64,000 nt of DNA. Origin: Hirudinaria manillensis. Taxonomy: Eukaryota; Annelida; Clitellata; Hirudinida; Hirudinidae. Both the position numbers and the translations under genes were made by a program. Of this stretch, positions 10,228-21,859 are shown in pieces. The notes beneath the pieces are model-generated. The model saw only the letters and a list, made by a program, of their open reading frames with translations. It was not told the DNA's origin and did no database searches. The stretch is taken from positions 4,520,501 through 4,584,500 of the forward strand of contig CM067536.1 of the NCBI GenBank assembly GCA_034509925.1. Reading direction: 5' to 3'. Positions within the stretch are counted from its first letter, which is position 1; every line of letters starts with the position of its first letter.

Positions 10228-12185
10228 AATTATGATCCTAAGTCTGGGGCGCCCTTTTCCATTTGGAACGTTTTGAACCGGAAATCGCGCAAGAGTTGTC
10301 GGATGCAAGACAGGCGCACTCGTGATAACGCTGAATGAAGAGGCATGCCACAGGTTTACAGATCACATCATGCCACAGTGATTTGTCTTACGAGCAAACG
10401 AAGGACATATACGGAGACAAAGTTTTAGAGTTCAAATCGACGCCAAACATCGAACCGGCACCATGACGTTCCGTAAACTGGGTGCGATGATAAATAGAAT
10501 GGTGACGCTGGCTCGGATCGATACTCTAACAGTTGAAAATTTCAATTACATAGAACTAGAATGCTGTCCAAGCTGGAGAAGCAGGACGGATGGACTATAA
10601 AAGACCTGGTAAATGAGTGCGAGAACATCGTCAGTCTGAGGAAAGACGCCCTCATGGTAGACGGTACAGCGGCTGTGAATGCAGTACAAAGAGGCCACCA
10701 GAGGAAGAAGACTCGACATATTCTCCCCAGCAAGGAGAATCCTAGAAAATCGTCCAAGGGTGCCTGCTTCATCTTGTGGATCCTTGTCGCATTTCAAGAA
10801 GGACTGCCACAGAAAGGAAATAAAATTCAGAGGTGGAGTCAGATAAATCATGGATGGAATGATCACAGGACTATCTAGTTCAACAATTCTAGAGCACAAC
10901 AATAACGTCCAGAATTCCAGATTGTGGTTTTTGAGTCCGAATGGAGAAGTGCTCTTTCCGAAAACCACAAATCAACTTTTTGGGACATTTGGTTTCAAAA
11001 GATGGCCGTCGACTAGATCCCGAGAAAATACAAGCAATTGTCGGAATGCCAGCCTCTAAAAAAAGCAGCTAAAATCGTTCTTAGGTATGATAAGCTACTA
11101 CTCGTCTTTTGTGTCAGATATGCGTTCAATGAGAGACGAGCTGGAAAGAGGAGACAAATTCGTGTGGACTGCTGAACACCAGAGAGTTCTGGACTGGCTC
11201 AAGCTAGTGTTGCAGTCTGATCTGTTGTTGACGCACTTCGACCCTGGACATCGTCGTTGCTGCAGACACGTGTGACTATGGAGTGGGAGCAGTCATCTCT
11301 CATCGCTTCCCGAACGGCACGGAGAAGGCGATCGCACATGCCAGTAGATTTCTCACCAACAAGAGAAGAACTAAGGACAGATCGAGAATGAAGCTCTGGT
11401 CTTAGTATGCGGTAAGAAAATTTCATCGCTACATCTACGGCAGAAGCTTCCTGTTGCTGATTGATCGTAAGCCACTGTTGGCGATCTTCGGATCCAAGGT
11501 TGATATATCAGCTCATTCAGCAAATCCAACGATGGGAACTCGTCTTGCTTACGTATGATTTTGTCATCGAGTATAGGCGATCCACTCACATTGGTCAAGC
11601 CGATGCGCTGTCCGGTCTCATCGCTACAAAGAAGCTGCCAGACTACGAAGTCATCGTAACGAAGATCAAGGATGTCAAAGCACTTTTCATGTTAACACCA
11701 GCCCTGATTCCATCAGCCGAATACTAAAGATGCTTCACGAGGTACATCCAGGAACAACTAGAATGAAGATGTTGGCTCGAATACATGTGTACTGCCAAGG
11801 AATTGATAGAAACATCGAAGACAGAGTGAGACTTTGCGGTTCATGTCAGTTGGCTGCAAAGATGCCTGTCAGGAATGAAATTACACCATGGCCGAAACCG
11901 GATTGTGCTTGGGAGAGGATTCATATTGTCTTTGCCGGCCCGATTGAAGGAATGATGTTCCTGATCGTGGTGGAAGCCTGAAGTTGTGAAAATGAAGACT
12001 TGAACATCCATTGCTACAATCAAAGAATTGGGTATAATTTTTGCGCAGCACGGATACCCAAAGAAAATAGTTTCGGACAATGGGACACAGTTCGCGGCCA
12101 AGTTCCAAGAGTACTGTCAGGTACCTCCATACCAACCTCATTGCAATGAGCAAGCAGAGCGTTTTGTGGATACATGAAATGGAAA
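10228..12185 (+). pseudogene. Gypsy copy B Gag tail, RNase H and integrase
   Basis: After the copia insertion, Gag resumes (10233-10380) and continues through QDGWTIKDLVNEC (about 10582). A corrupted zinc-knuckle region follows near 10770. The frame then jumps to the thumb of a gypsy reverse transcriptase (SFLGMISYYSSFVSDMRSM, about 11070-11120) and the RNase H domain (DACDYG-like segment near 11270; LIDRKPLL at 11460; IGQADALSGL at 11590). Integrase follows with its HHCC region, from the His-rich start near 11735 to CGSCQLAAKMP at about 11834, then PWPKPDCAWERIH and KIVSDNGTQFAAK at about 12066. Breaks are frequent. The YXDD half of reverse transcriptase is absent. Confidence 0.75.
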
Positions 12186-13140
12186 CTACCATGGTACTAG
12201 ATGTTGCTGGTATGCAAAGTGATGCATATCCTGCAAAGCATTCAAGTCAAGTTCGTTAATGATCAGTGATGAAAAGAAATCATGAGATGAACTAGTTACT
12301 CATTTGTGCTTGTTTGAAAGAGAAAGACAGATAATGACACACAGCTCAGCAAGACATTCTTGTTGTCTGAGAAGCGAGGATTTAAGACGAAACATCGGCA
12401 AATTATCGTCATGGAGTATACGGCGTTGTTGGAATAGATAGATAGATACCTTTTCAAACTTGTATTCAAAGTGAGTGATGCAGATCCATGTCTACATGTC
12501 AGGAAAACAGAATGGAAAGACGCTAATCATAGCTAATGATATAGAATCAGTTCATTGAATAGCTGAAGTCTTTTTAAAGTTTCAATAAAGCCAGCATCAT
12601 ATTTCCTTGGTCTTGATTGAACCACATTTAAATGGGAGTATTAAAATTAGCCACTCTGGTTAATTCTCCTTAGATTTAGATTTGATGAATTCAACCCAGT
12701 TCAAACACCGATTCGAAAAGTTATGATAGTTCACAGGTAGACAAAGTCAACATTTTTCATATCGTCAGGCTGTTGGTGCATCTGATGTATTTGATGATTG
12801 GTATCAGACCAGATATTGCTTACGGCATCAGTTATCTGTAACGTTCATTAAAAAATCCAACATCAGGTGAAAAGGGTGCTCAGACACCTGGACATTAAGC
12901 CAGACAGATTGCCTCGACCGTAAACCAGAGCGTTTCATACCAGGCAGACCTGGGAGAAGGGTAATCTAAAGTAATTGATTCAACTTCAGGTCTTGTAGTG
13001 ATGTATGCAGGAGGTGTAATTTCTTGGTTCAGTCAAGCTACAGTTGCAACATTCACCGCTGAAGCTGAAATCATTGCTTCCATAATAGATTTTAATGCAT
13101 TTGATTTGTTCTCAGGTACTTGATCCCATCTCATTTAATA
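12186..13140 (+). pseudogene. Decayed copia Gag and Pol fragments
   Basis: Between 12190 and 12400 the DNA follows copia A Gag (compare 48579-48800) with many small deletions. From about 12450 to 12890 come scrambled reverse-transcriptase pieces (DADPCL-like, GSIKISHSG, GIRPDIAYGISY). At about 13020 a RNase H piece, ISWFSQATVATFTAEAEI, occurs. It directly abuts the gypsy remnant. No LTR was recognised. Confidence 0.65.
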
Positions 13141-13985
13141 TTTTGCGTAATAAGTACTAAGTTTTAAATAATATTTCTTTCCTTGACGGCTGGAAACGCT
13201 AAAAACTGAATGTCGATTAAAAAATAATCAAATTTTAATTATTCTATGAAGAAATATATGATTATATATAGTTTGTGCTATGCAAGTACACACAAGAATG
13301 AGGAACTTTAAAATAGATATAATCAACTTTTAATAAAAAAAAATTACAACATTTGCATTAACCTTTGCTAAAATAAATATGAGGCAATCCATTACAAGTT
13401 GTTTCATTTATGAGTCCAAAACAAATATCTTTAAAATAAACACTGCCGTTCATTGTTGCATTCCTCAAAAGCCTCTCAACTTTTAAGTCCTTTTAATATT
13501 ATGATCGGTTCCCTTGGTTATAGGTAAATACGTCATTGATTAATTGATTCTATTGAAAATACCGGCACGAGTTTATTCATGTTCATACATGTAACCAATC
13601 GATTTGTCTCCATGGCATCAAAAAAGCAATACATCAAATTTCTGATGACTATTCCGGAAGAGTTCAGTCACCTAATCGGGATATATCTTTGATGTCAGTC
13701 CTTGAGAGTTTTATCAAATACTCTCATTAATCTGTCACTAGCACATCTTCAAAAGTCGGAAATTTTTTTAGGAGGAATAAAGAAAACAGCAAAATTTTGC
13801 GGACGACTTTGATGGATGAACCCTCAAGTGTAAAGAGAGCGTCGAACCCATACTACAGCGGAAGTCAGGAGACTAATTAACCAAAGTTTTGTGTCGCGTG
13901 CGATTTCTCTAACAACTACAGAAAGCAACAAACGCTTATTAACCCGCAAATCAGAACGACAAGCACGCGACAAGATGGAGGAGGG
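13141..13985. other. No gene seen
   Basis: AT-rich with stops throughout. An 86-codon open frame from 13891 overlaps the gypsy remnant on the other strand and looks like a chance frame. Confidence 0.5.
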
Positions 13986-14765
13986 TTACCAAAAAATACA
14001 CACGTATTGCAATCTTGCTTTAAAAATACAAATAGCTAGACAATACATATCCGGAGTCATAAGTTCACTTTTCGGACGGAATGAAATCATCCGTGGTTTG
14101 GGGGTTATCACTGGTGGATTATTCCCTGGATGCTTTCGGATAAGATCTTGATCATCAGGAGTCTCGGCCATGTGGATTCGATGGTCGTAGCAGGAATCCA
14201 ATATTAAGTTCCGTAACTTCGGATGTAGACTTGATTTCTTATTTTTTGAACCAGTTTGTTGGAATTTCTTGTCTCGTTCTAGTTGTTTATCTCTGCAGTG
14301 TTCAGGATGTCTGACCACTATCTATCAAGAATGTTTCTGGCATTCGGCTACAATTCAGTAGTACAGTTCAGCAGGACTGGATCTTGTTGCAGTCACATGT
14401 GAATTTAACAATTACCAATCGGTATTGCCAATCTCTCTTTTTCTCAGACTATCTTTTGTCGTTTGCATATTTTGTAAGGCCGGATCATTACTAGCAGCGT
14501 GATATGGAGATACCGAAACAGACAGCATCGGGTTACGTTCACAGAATACTTTAAACTTTCCCGATATTAATTGCAATCCATTGTCGGAAATAATCAAATC
14601 CGGAATATCATGTGTATCAAATTATGCAACGCAGTAATTTCGTAGCGGCATGAAAAAATTATACCCACTTTGTAAATGCGTCTACTATCAAGAAACTTAG
14701 ACCTTGGAATTGTCTAGCAATTATCTAGCACAGATACTGTATCGTAGCTATTTTAGAACTTCCTT
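13986..14765 (-). pseudogene. Gypsy integrase remnant
   Basis: Reading leftward: GLSFLIVDAFTKWV (integrase catalytic Asp region, about 14740-14690), IISDNGLQLISGKFKVFCE with the second Asp (14597-14530), SVSPYHAASND, then a post-integrase tail with a DKQLERDKKF segment (about 14300-14270). Stops and shifts interrupt it. The order matches gypsy-type integrases that precede a GPY/F-like tail. Confidence 0.65.
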
Positions 14766-15715
14766 TTGAGGAGAGTTATGCTTGTTAATCGAAAATTCAT
14801 GTTGCTTCAATCAATATGCTTGAAATGCTTTATCCATTTCTGAGGCCATTTCCTTCCTGACCATTAGGGTGCCAATGAAAAAATTTTTTTCGAAATTGTT
14901 TATTCCCGTTCCAGAAATTTGTTCCTTTTACATTTCTAAGGCTATATACAAAATTTTAGGTAAATAAAACGCCATTTAGAACTGTCTCAAGCATCTTGAA
15001 CATCCCAATGCTTAAACATTGCGTATAATAGCGGAAATTACATGTTGCGCACATTTTACATGGTTGACTTCGATAGCAAGAAATATTTTAGGTTTTTTTT
15101 AAATCTGTTTAATTTCGTACAACTTAATCGTCAAAATATTATAAAATAGCACAGACTTTCAACAAAAAACAGAAACTCTTTAACCTCGCATTACTCGTAA
15201 CACTCTGACACAACTCCCCAACACAAAACACTCAAATTCAAACTCTCAGCGAACTCTCGCAACTTTCATTCAATTCTCCTCATAAAGTCACGAGTCTATC
15301 TTTATACCGTCCACCAAAATCATCCCCACCCATTCAATAACTAATCAGTCCACGTCGAAGTTTCTAGAAAATCTTTCAATGACGCTTTCACCATCCAAAC
15401 CACAACACACTCGACTATGGAAAAAGATAAATCAAATAAAACCAGGAAATTCGCCTTAAAAACACTCATATCATACTCTTAATTAGATTCAAGCCTGTCC
15501 TAAACTTTAAGGTTAAAACATGTCGTTTTAATTCCGGGGACATGTCCCTGACAATAAGGTTCACAAATTTCGTCGCTCCAAAAAACTTCCAAAAATACCC
15601 TAACCATAATCTCATCCTTTCACACTGTCCATCATCCCAAACATGACTTTAAAATTTAAAAAAAAATATTAATGGCTCTCGATAAACAAGCAATTATTTT
15701 TTTGAAATAGCTATT
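14766..15715. other. No coding signal; possible LTR-like promoter on the minus strand
   Basis: From about 15560 to 15120 the minus strand has a TATAAA (near 15304), a GAG/GTG-rich downstream stretch and an AATTAAA, a layout seen in gypsy LTRs. It lies upstream of the gypsy integrase remnant in the same orientation. No matching second LTR was found, so this is tentative. Confidence 0.25.
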
Positions 15716-15781
15716 CAGTCAAATCTCGCTAGCATGCCACTCTGCTGTTGTGCCACTTTTGCGCGGTCCCGACGAATTCAA

Positions 15782-17101
15782 TCAATATTCTATATACATA
15801 AAAATGCAATGTGTGTTTGTATCAAATGAATGTTCTCTAAAAGTTCTTAACCAATTTATTTAAAATTTTGACACAACATAGTACTGGATTAGGAATGTTT
15901 CTGTATAGGTTTCATATAACTGTCACAACTATATCAGGTAAAAATACGTTTTTTCGAAAATCTTGCCATCTTGCCAAGGACGCGAAAAAAGACGATATTT
16001 AAATTTTTATTAAGATAATAAAATTTACATTATTTTATGGCATTATTATATTACATTTATCTTTGGTTTGTTTCCTCTAGAAATTGTGAAATTGTAAAAA
16101 TAAACATATTAGAAAATGCTTTTCTTTTTAAATAAAAATATAACTGTGTACGTAATCACTGTTCTCTGAAAGTTCTTCAATAACAACACCGGTTCACCCT
16201 AATGTGCAAAACTTGCAGGAATTTAGTTTATGGAGAGAGATTGAAAAAACTGGGGCTGCCATCGCTGGTATTCAGAAGAAAAAGGGCCGATTTGATCTTA
16301 CTATTTAACATCATCAAAGGATCTGCACAGAATGCATGGGACCCTAGACTCATGCCATGTCCAGATGAGAGGACAAGAGGTCACGACTGGAAGCTGGCAA
16401 CAGGAGTGGCACATAAAGACTTGAGAAAATTTTTCTTTAGTAACAGAATAGTGGAGAGTTGGAACAAGCTTCCTCAGGAAGTTGTCGAAGCAAAGAATAT
16501 TGAAATATTTAAAATGTTATTAGATGACCACTTCGGAGATTGTAAATATTTGATTTGTTAGAGAGCGATTTTGTATATAGTTCATTAGTTTTTGTTGAAA
16601 GTTTTCTGATTTTGTTCAGGCGAGGGGTTCGCCCGTGCCTTATATAATAATAATAAGTTGACACAATATAGTGATTGGAAGTGTGTTTTTACATAGGTTT
16701 CATATAAATGTCATTAAACGTTATTAAGTTCATCTTTGGTTTATTTCCTCTTGAAACTGTACCAGTAAAACATTGTTTGTAAAAATGTAAAAATAAAGTT
16801 TGAAAAAGTCGCTTTTTGTCATTTTCCCAATTCCCAATTCGATTGGCAACCACAATAAACAAAGCTCATCTTTAGAATTGTGTGATGTAGATCTAGGCAT
16901 GTGATTGCTTCTCGCATGGACAATTATAGTTTCTGTATGCTTGAGTCGCGTTCTAGAGTCGACGAACCTGACATTGTCTACATTTATACATAGATCGGAA
17001 CAACGAAAAATGTCGTTTACCCACAAGCATTGTGAATTTGTAAAAAAAAAATTAAATTTAATCAGACTGAGTCACAGCAACGCGAGGATGGGCACAGCTA
17101 G
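15782..17101 (+). mobile_element. Non-autonomous Helitron
   Basis: The 5' end is TCAATATTCTATATAC followed by a leader of the insect Helitron type (AAAATGCAATGTGTGTTTGT). The 3' end is GGGCACAGCTAG, i.e. the CTAG terminus, after the typical CAACGCGAGGATGGG segment. Host bases are A before and T after, as expected for insertion between A and T with no target duplication. The Tigger host sequence on both sides joins perfectly once it is removed. Parts of its 5' region recur at 16155-16180 and 16656-16720, so it contains a second partial Helitron copy split by a LINE fragment. No Rep/helicase coding is present. Confidence 0.85.
16180..16656 (+). pseudogene. LINE reverse-transcriptase C-terminal fragment
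   Basis: A 119-codon frame (16202-16561) contains YGERLKKLGLPSLVFRRKRAD, TRGHDWKL and FFSNRIVESWNKLPQEVVEA, the conserved tail of non-LTR retrotransposon proteins of the jockey/CR1/RTE type. The stop is followed by a short 3' region ending in a (TAA/AAT)n tail at 16640-16655, so this is a 5'-truncated copy. It splits a Helitron-derived sequence. Confidence 0.75.
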
Positions 17102-17192
17102 TACAAAATAAATTTACTATGCCATCCCCAACTCTCGCTACTATGCCATCTGATTTTATATGAGAATTGCGAGTTGGAGTGAGGATTAGCAA

Positions 17193-17326
17193 ATGGAAGC
17201 CCAGAAACGCAAGCGAAACGATTTTACGCTGAAGGAGAAGAAAGAGATCATAGCCGTGGAAAAGGAGTCGAATCATTTTAAGGTGGCCAGGGAGATTAGC
17301 AAGAAATGGGGTGTCGAAGTTAGAAG
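17193..17326 (+). pseudogene. Tigger/pogo transposase N-terminus, cut by copia A
   Basis: The ATG at 17193 starts RKRNDFTLKEKKEI, resembling the first CENP-B/Psq-type helix-turn-helix of pogo/Tigger transposases. It continues through KVAREISKKWGVEV and is then cut by the copia LTR at 17327. On the other side of copia (from 20300) the sequence instead reads like a protein end (EEHEADTGLLPCYPKLVECV, then stop at about 20370), so the middle of the transposase was already deleted before copia inserted. Confidence 0.65.
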
Positions 17327-17457
17327 TATTGCGGTAACTTTATTCACACACCAAGAAACGCGAAACAACAATGGAGGAAGGGGCGGGGCCAAAAAACATT
17401 AAAACAATAATTCGAACTATTTTAACAAAACAAGTTTTTAAACATAAAAACTCAACA
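17327..17457 (-). repeat. Copia A2 3' LTR
   Basis: 131 bp; in element orientation TGTTGAG to CCGCAATA. The adjacent internal sequence is the polypurine tract AAAATGAGAAGG (read on minus). Confidence 0.92.
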
Positions 17458-17459
17458 CC

Positions 17460-20078
17460 TTCTCATTTTGTTAAAATCCACCGAATTACTATTTAAGTCC
17501 CATTCTGTCCTTCAGCATGTTCAGCCTCACTCCACCAACTGGTTTTGTCAAGATGTCTGCAATCTGAAATTCTGATGAGACTCTCTTGACACACACATCG
17601 CCTTCTGTGACTTTTTCTCTGACGAAAAAATGTCTTGTCTTGATGTGTTTGGTTCTTTCATGTCTAGTACATATACTTCTGCTACTTGTGTTAGCAATAC
17701 ATAATCATCAAACTTCTTGGGTTTCCGTAAAGCTGATCTATCTCTGAGCTGATGACCTACTGATCGTTTTCTAATTTCATCAGTACTAGCTTGGTTTTCA
17801 TCCTCACTACCTTGACTCTGCTGTTCTTCACCTTCTGAATTGGATTCACTGTGAAGTTCTGTTGTGGACTTTGTTGGCATCTGTAACTCAACAGTTTCTC
17901 CACATTCTTTTGGCTTTTCTTGAAATACAACATCTCTTGAGAAAATCATTTTCCTCTGTTCCTTGAGCCATACTCGATAGCGTTCATCACCATCGTAGCC
18001 TACTAGATAGCCTTTAATCGCTTTCTTATCCATCTTTTGTCGTCGTTGATCAGGTATGTGAACATAACAAGCAGAATAACAATACGTAGATGACTGATCC
18101 TAGGTTTCTTACCTGTCCAAACTTCCCATGGAGTCACACCATCTATTGATGACTTGCCTGTTCGGTTCAGAATGTAGACAGCTGTGTAACACAATTCTGC
18201 CCACATGGCCACTGGAAATTCAGCTTCTGAATTTGAATGCTTCAAAGTGCGAGCCATTTCTACTATTGTGCGGATTTCACGTTCACTACCACCGTTTTGC
18301 TGAGGTGTGTACGGTGCTGTCAGCCTTTGCGTGATTCCATGACTGCGAAGGATATTTCGAACTTCGTCATTGTCGAATTCACCCCCATTGTCACTCAGGA
18401 ATTCTTTCACATTATGGCCTTGACACTTTGCTGTAGCCAGAACCTCCTGAAGTGCTTGCTTGACTTCAGCTTTCTGTCTGATGAATGTGATGAATCTCAT
18501 TTTACTGAAATGATCTTTGAAGACAACAAAATATCGTTTTCTGCTAAACGATTCTCCACTGAAAGGACCACAGACATCTGCTGATAGGAGTTCACCTGGT
18601 TTACTGGTGGCATTCCTTCTTCCAAACTTTAATCTATGAGCCTTTCCATAGATGCAAGGTTCACATATCTCTGTATCAAGCTGAACATTGGTGTTCAATT
18701 CTCTCTTTAGAAGACTTTTTACATGACGTTTGTCTTGGTGTCCAAATCGTTCATGATACAATTGAAGTAGTGAACATTCACTGACTAGGTTTACCTCGGC
18801 TGGAGTTTCAGGACTTATTGCTATCAGTCCCGCTTCATATAAGGTACCATTTAACTGTCTTGTCCCTTGAATAACTATTTTGCCCTGAATTCTTAAGCAA
18901 CACTTTGTGGCAGTTGACTGAAACTTGCTCTGTAAATTTTTGTCTTGAGCAGCTAGAACTAAGAGATTTCTACTCAAACTAGGAACATACCAGACATCTG
19001 ACAAGGTTTGTTCCTGTTGTGGCCAAAATTTTCACTGTACCTTTACCTACAGCAGCAAGAACCTCTTTTCCTGCAGTTTGTACCGTTTGTGGTACTGCAA
19101 ACTTTTCAAAAGTTTCAAAATTGTCTGGACTATTTGTGATGTGTTTCGTTGCTCCATTATCTATGAACCACTTATCATGAGTATTTGCTGTAGATGCCTC
19201 GAAGATTGATGAGCACAACGCTGCATTCAATGTTTCACCATGACTTGTTCTGGATGATGCTGTTGCAGAATTCTTTGCAGGTCTTCCATCGGCGATCCAC
19301 TTGCTGCACTGCTTTACCCAATGACCAGCTCCATGACAGTAATTACAGTTGCCGACTTGCTTCTTCTTAAATGCTCTTGGCTTCTCAGACATGTGTTTCT
19401 GCTTTGAGCTGTTGGCAACTAGAATGTCTTGCTGAGCTGAGCTGTGTGTCACATCTGTCTTTAACTCTCTTTCAAACATGAACACCTGAGTAACTAGTTC
19501 ATCTAACGATTTCTTTTCATCACTTAACATTAGCCAACTTGACTTGAAGATTTGGAAACTGCTTGGCAGTATATGCATCACTTTGCATATGAGCAACATC
19601 TCTGGTAGTTTCCTTTCTCCTGCTTCTTGAAGACCACTATTTAGCTCGTTCCACAGTGTTTTTAGTTTAGCTACTTGGCCTGAGACATCTACGTTTGATA
19701 TCCATCCAAAACTAAAAAACTCACTCAAATTTGGAAAAGTTGGTCTTTGGCTGATGCTTCGAAGTTTCTTTTCAGCTCCTCCCAGACTTCTCTTGCTGAC
19801 TCTCTATCCATGATTTTCTGGTAAGTTTCTTCTGAGACAGCATTGGCTATAACTGATTTGACATAACTGTTAGCCTTTCTGAACTTATCTGAGATTTCTT
19901 TGTGAGCCTTTCTTTGTTCTTCTGTGGGGTTTTCTGCTAGTTCGGGTTTCAGCAACTTGCCATCGATAACGTCGACTGCACCTTCATGATAATCGATATA
20001 GTCTCGAATTCGCCTTTTCCATATCGGCCAATCACTCGTGCACCTCAACGGCTTTATCTTTATTCCCATCGAGTCCAT
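17460..20078 (-). pseudogene. Copia A2 Gag-protease-integrase, deletion derivative
   Basis: Gag starts at 20078 (MDSMGIKIKPLRC) and stops at 19725 (LFQI, stop). The frame shifted by one base continues from 19728, with zinc knuckle CNYCHGAGHWVKQC and protease segment WFIDNGATKHIT. A small deletion after ATTGT (about 19010) shifts the frame again, then pre-integrase and integrase follow (SADVCGPF, FLSDNGGEFDND, NGGSERE). A further shift near 18050 leads to the IN C-terminal tail, which ends at the deletion junction (about 17670). Only the final residues of RNase H remain before the stop. The first Gag break is shared with the copy at 48 kb. Confidence 0.9.
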
Positions 20079-20168
20079 CTGACGTTATTTAAAAAACAGC
20101 ACTGCTAATGTTAGAACTGACTTCAGAAAACTATATCTTAACGCTCGGGGAGCTCTGGTCCCATAACC

Positions 20169-20299
20169 TATTGCGGTAACTTTATTCACACACCAAGAAA
20201 CGCGAAACAACAATGGAGGAAGGGGCGGGGCCAAAAAACATTAAAACAATAATTCGAACTATTTTAACAAAACAAGTTTTTAAACATAAAATCTCAACA
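20169..20299 (-). repeat. Copia A2 5' LTR and primer site
   Basis: 131 bp, differing from 17327-17457 at one position. The primer-binding site GGTTATGGGACCAGAGC follows on the minus strand (20168-20152). Confidence 0.92.
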
Positions 20300-20665
20300 A
20301 GAAGAACCAAAAAAGAGTTCCATCGAAGAGCATGAAGCTGACACAGGCTTACTACCTTGCTACCCGAAGCTTGTTGAATGTGTTTGAATATTTTTTTTTG
20401 ACATTCGCTGTTGGTCGTCTTTAAGTTGTCTTTGTCGTCTTTTTAATAAAAATGAAAATTTAATAAAGAAGCCTAGGCTTTTTTTCGTTGAGTTACCACA
20501 ATAAAGTTCGATGACGGAATGTTCATGTGGCTGAAGCAAGCAAGGACAGAATCAGTGGCGATTAATCTGGCCGAGCTGATGCACATGCCGGACTTCATGG
20601 CAAACCCTCGTTACTCTGTCACTCTCGCTACTACGCTACTTTTGCTCGCAACGAGACTTGATTGT
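20300..20665 (+). mobile_element. Tigger/pogo remnants right of copia A2
   Basis: 20300-20480 is the 3' part of the interrupted Tigger element (C-terminal peptide and AATAAA-type signals). 20510-20600 encodes FMWLKQARTESVAIN, like the second DNA-binding helix region of Tigger transposases, out of normal order. 20609-20660 is another copy of the terminal repeat (CTCGCTACTACGC, CTTTTGCTCG). The area is rearranged. Confidence 0.5.
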
Positions 20666-21859
20666 ATTTGTAGCTCAAAATGTTTAAAGAAATATTAAAG
20701 AATCAAAGATCAAAAACTAACAGAACATACAATTGACTGCAGTTTTAGATTGATTTCACATATTCATATCGGCAACCGGCCTTGTATTGGCACAACCTCC
20801 CTCAGGAGGGAGCGATAGACGGAAGCGCCTCTGAAGCTATGCCTGTGGCACCATAATAAGTTATATACAATTATAATACAACTATCCAGATCATGAGAAA
20901 TAACTAGTATGAGGCGTGAATCTGATGAATCTAATACCCTCACATTAAATGTGTTAAATACAATCATTCAACAAATTAAAATCTAGAATAATTTGGCAGG
21001 ATGACACATTAATAACTAGAGGATATTAGGCTGGATCGGATTATCAGCTGAGCTGCATCCAACCCGGTGACAAGGCCTGCATTTTAATTTTTGTAAGAAG
21101 TCATGCTTTGTCATGGTCAAACTATATGTGCTAAAATCAAGTGTATATCATAGCTTCAAAGTCCCATGATCGTGCAAAATTCCAAATATTTATTTTTCCC
21201 CCTCAAAATGCTATTCCCTAGTATGCCACTAAATTAAAACATTTTGATACGTTCCTCTCAGAATAGTAAAAGTGGTAAGCAAATTCTTTCATTCTTGAGC
21301 AGAATAAATCAAGTTATTTGGTAATATTATTCAAAACAATACTTTTGACATAAACTGAGTTTTGTAAGCAAAGCAGTGGCACCATCCCTTTTGAGAGTAT
21401 CATTAAACAAACCTGGCAATAAACCTAACAAACCAATAACTATGTTTCTGGTACCTCCTAGTCTGTAAAACAGTAGTCACAAAAGTTATTCAGATGAGCA
21501 TACTGACCAAAAAGGGTCATTCACATAATCTTCCAATGGTGTTAATCCTAGATAAAGCCATTTGCTTTTAAAAAGAATTAACATATAATCAGAATTCTTG
21601 CACATTATTCCTTGCAACTCCTTAATTACCCAGCACTCAAAACAGCAGTAAAAATTAAAGAGGAGGCAAACCTACTTCAAAAAATCATCCCATCCCATCT
21701 ACCTAAGGATTAGACCATGACTTCCACAACACCCTAGAGAACAAATGACATACAAATTGATACAAACATCTCTTATGAACATCACTTAAGAAGCAAACAG
21801 TTAGTTGTGAATTGTGTCCTTATAAATTCTTTGCACCAGCTGTGCTAGGCATTTGAAAA
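20666..21859. other. No gene seen; includes the probable 3' UTR of ERH
   Basis: AT-rich. The part next to 21860 should be the 3' untranslated region of the minus-strand ERH gene. A 67-codon minus frame at 20967-20764 has no recognisable feature. Confidence 0.4.

Larger units (their letters stand above)
5851..12185 (+). mobile_element. Gypsy-type retrotransposon copy B, split by copia B
   Basis: LTR/leader sequence (5851-5995) runs into Gag (6000-6217), which stops abruptly at a copia insertion and resumes at 10228. The AATTA at the junction is duplicated (6213-6217 and 10228-10232). Removing 6218-10232 restores the Gag reading seen in copy A around QITQF-YDP. The Gag tail, the end of reverse transcriptase with RNase H, and integrase follow to about 12185. 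The catalytic half of reverse transcriptase is missing at about 10850-10960. Several stops and shifts show it is dead. Confidence 0.7.
15716..17326 (+). mobile_element. Pogo/Tigger-like element, 5' half, interrupted by a Helitron
   Basis: The terminal repeat starts at 15716 (CAGTCAAATCTCGC) and runs to 15781. A Helitron occupies 15782-17101. The Tigger sequence resumes at 17102 (TACAAAATAAATTTACTATG), exactly continuing the terminal sequence seen intact at 25140-25278. The transposase start codon follows at 17193. Copia A then interrupts the reading frame at 17327. Confidence 0.75.
17327..20299 (-). mobile_element. Copia A, internally deleted copy (reverse transcriptase missing)
   Basis: Complete LTR to LTR on the minus strand with 5-bp target duplication AGAAG (17322-17326 and 20300-20304). 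The LTRs differ from each other at a single visible base, so insertion was recent. Compared with the full copy at 47876-52229 it lacks about 1.36 kb, from the integrase/reverse-transcriptase junction to the end of RNase H. The break coincides with a 10-base repeat AAAAGAACCA present at both ends of the missing segment in the full copy (50536 and 51896). Confidence 0.92.
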
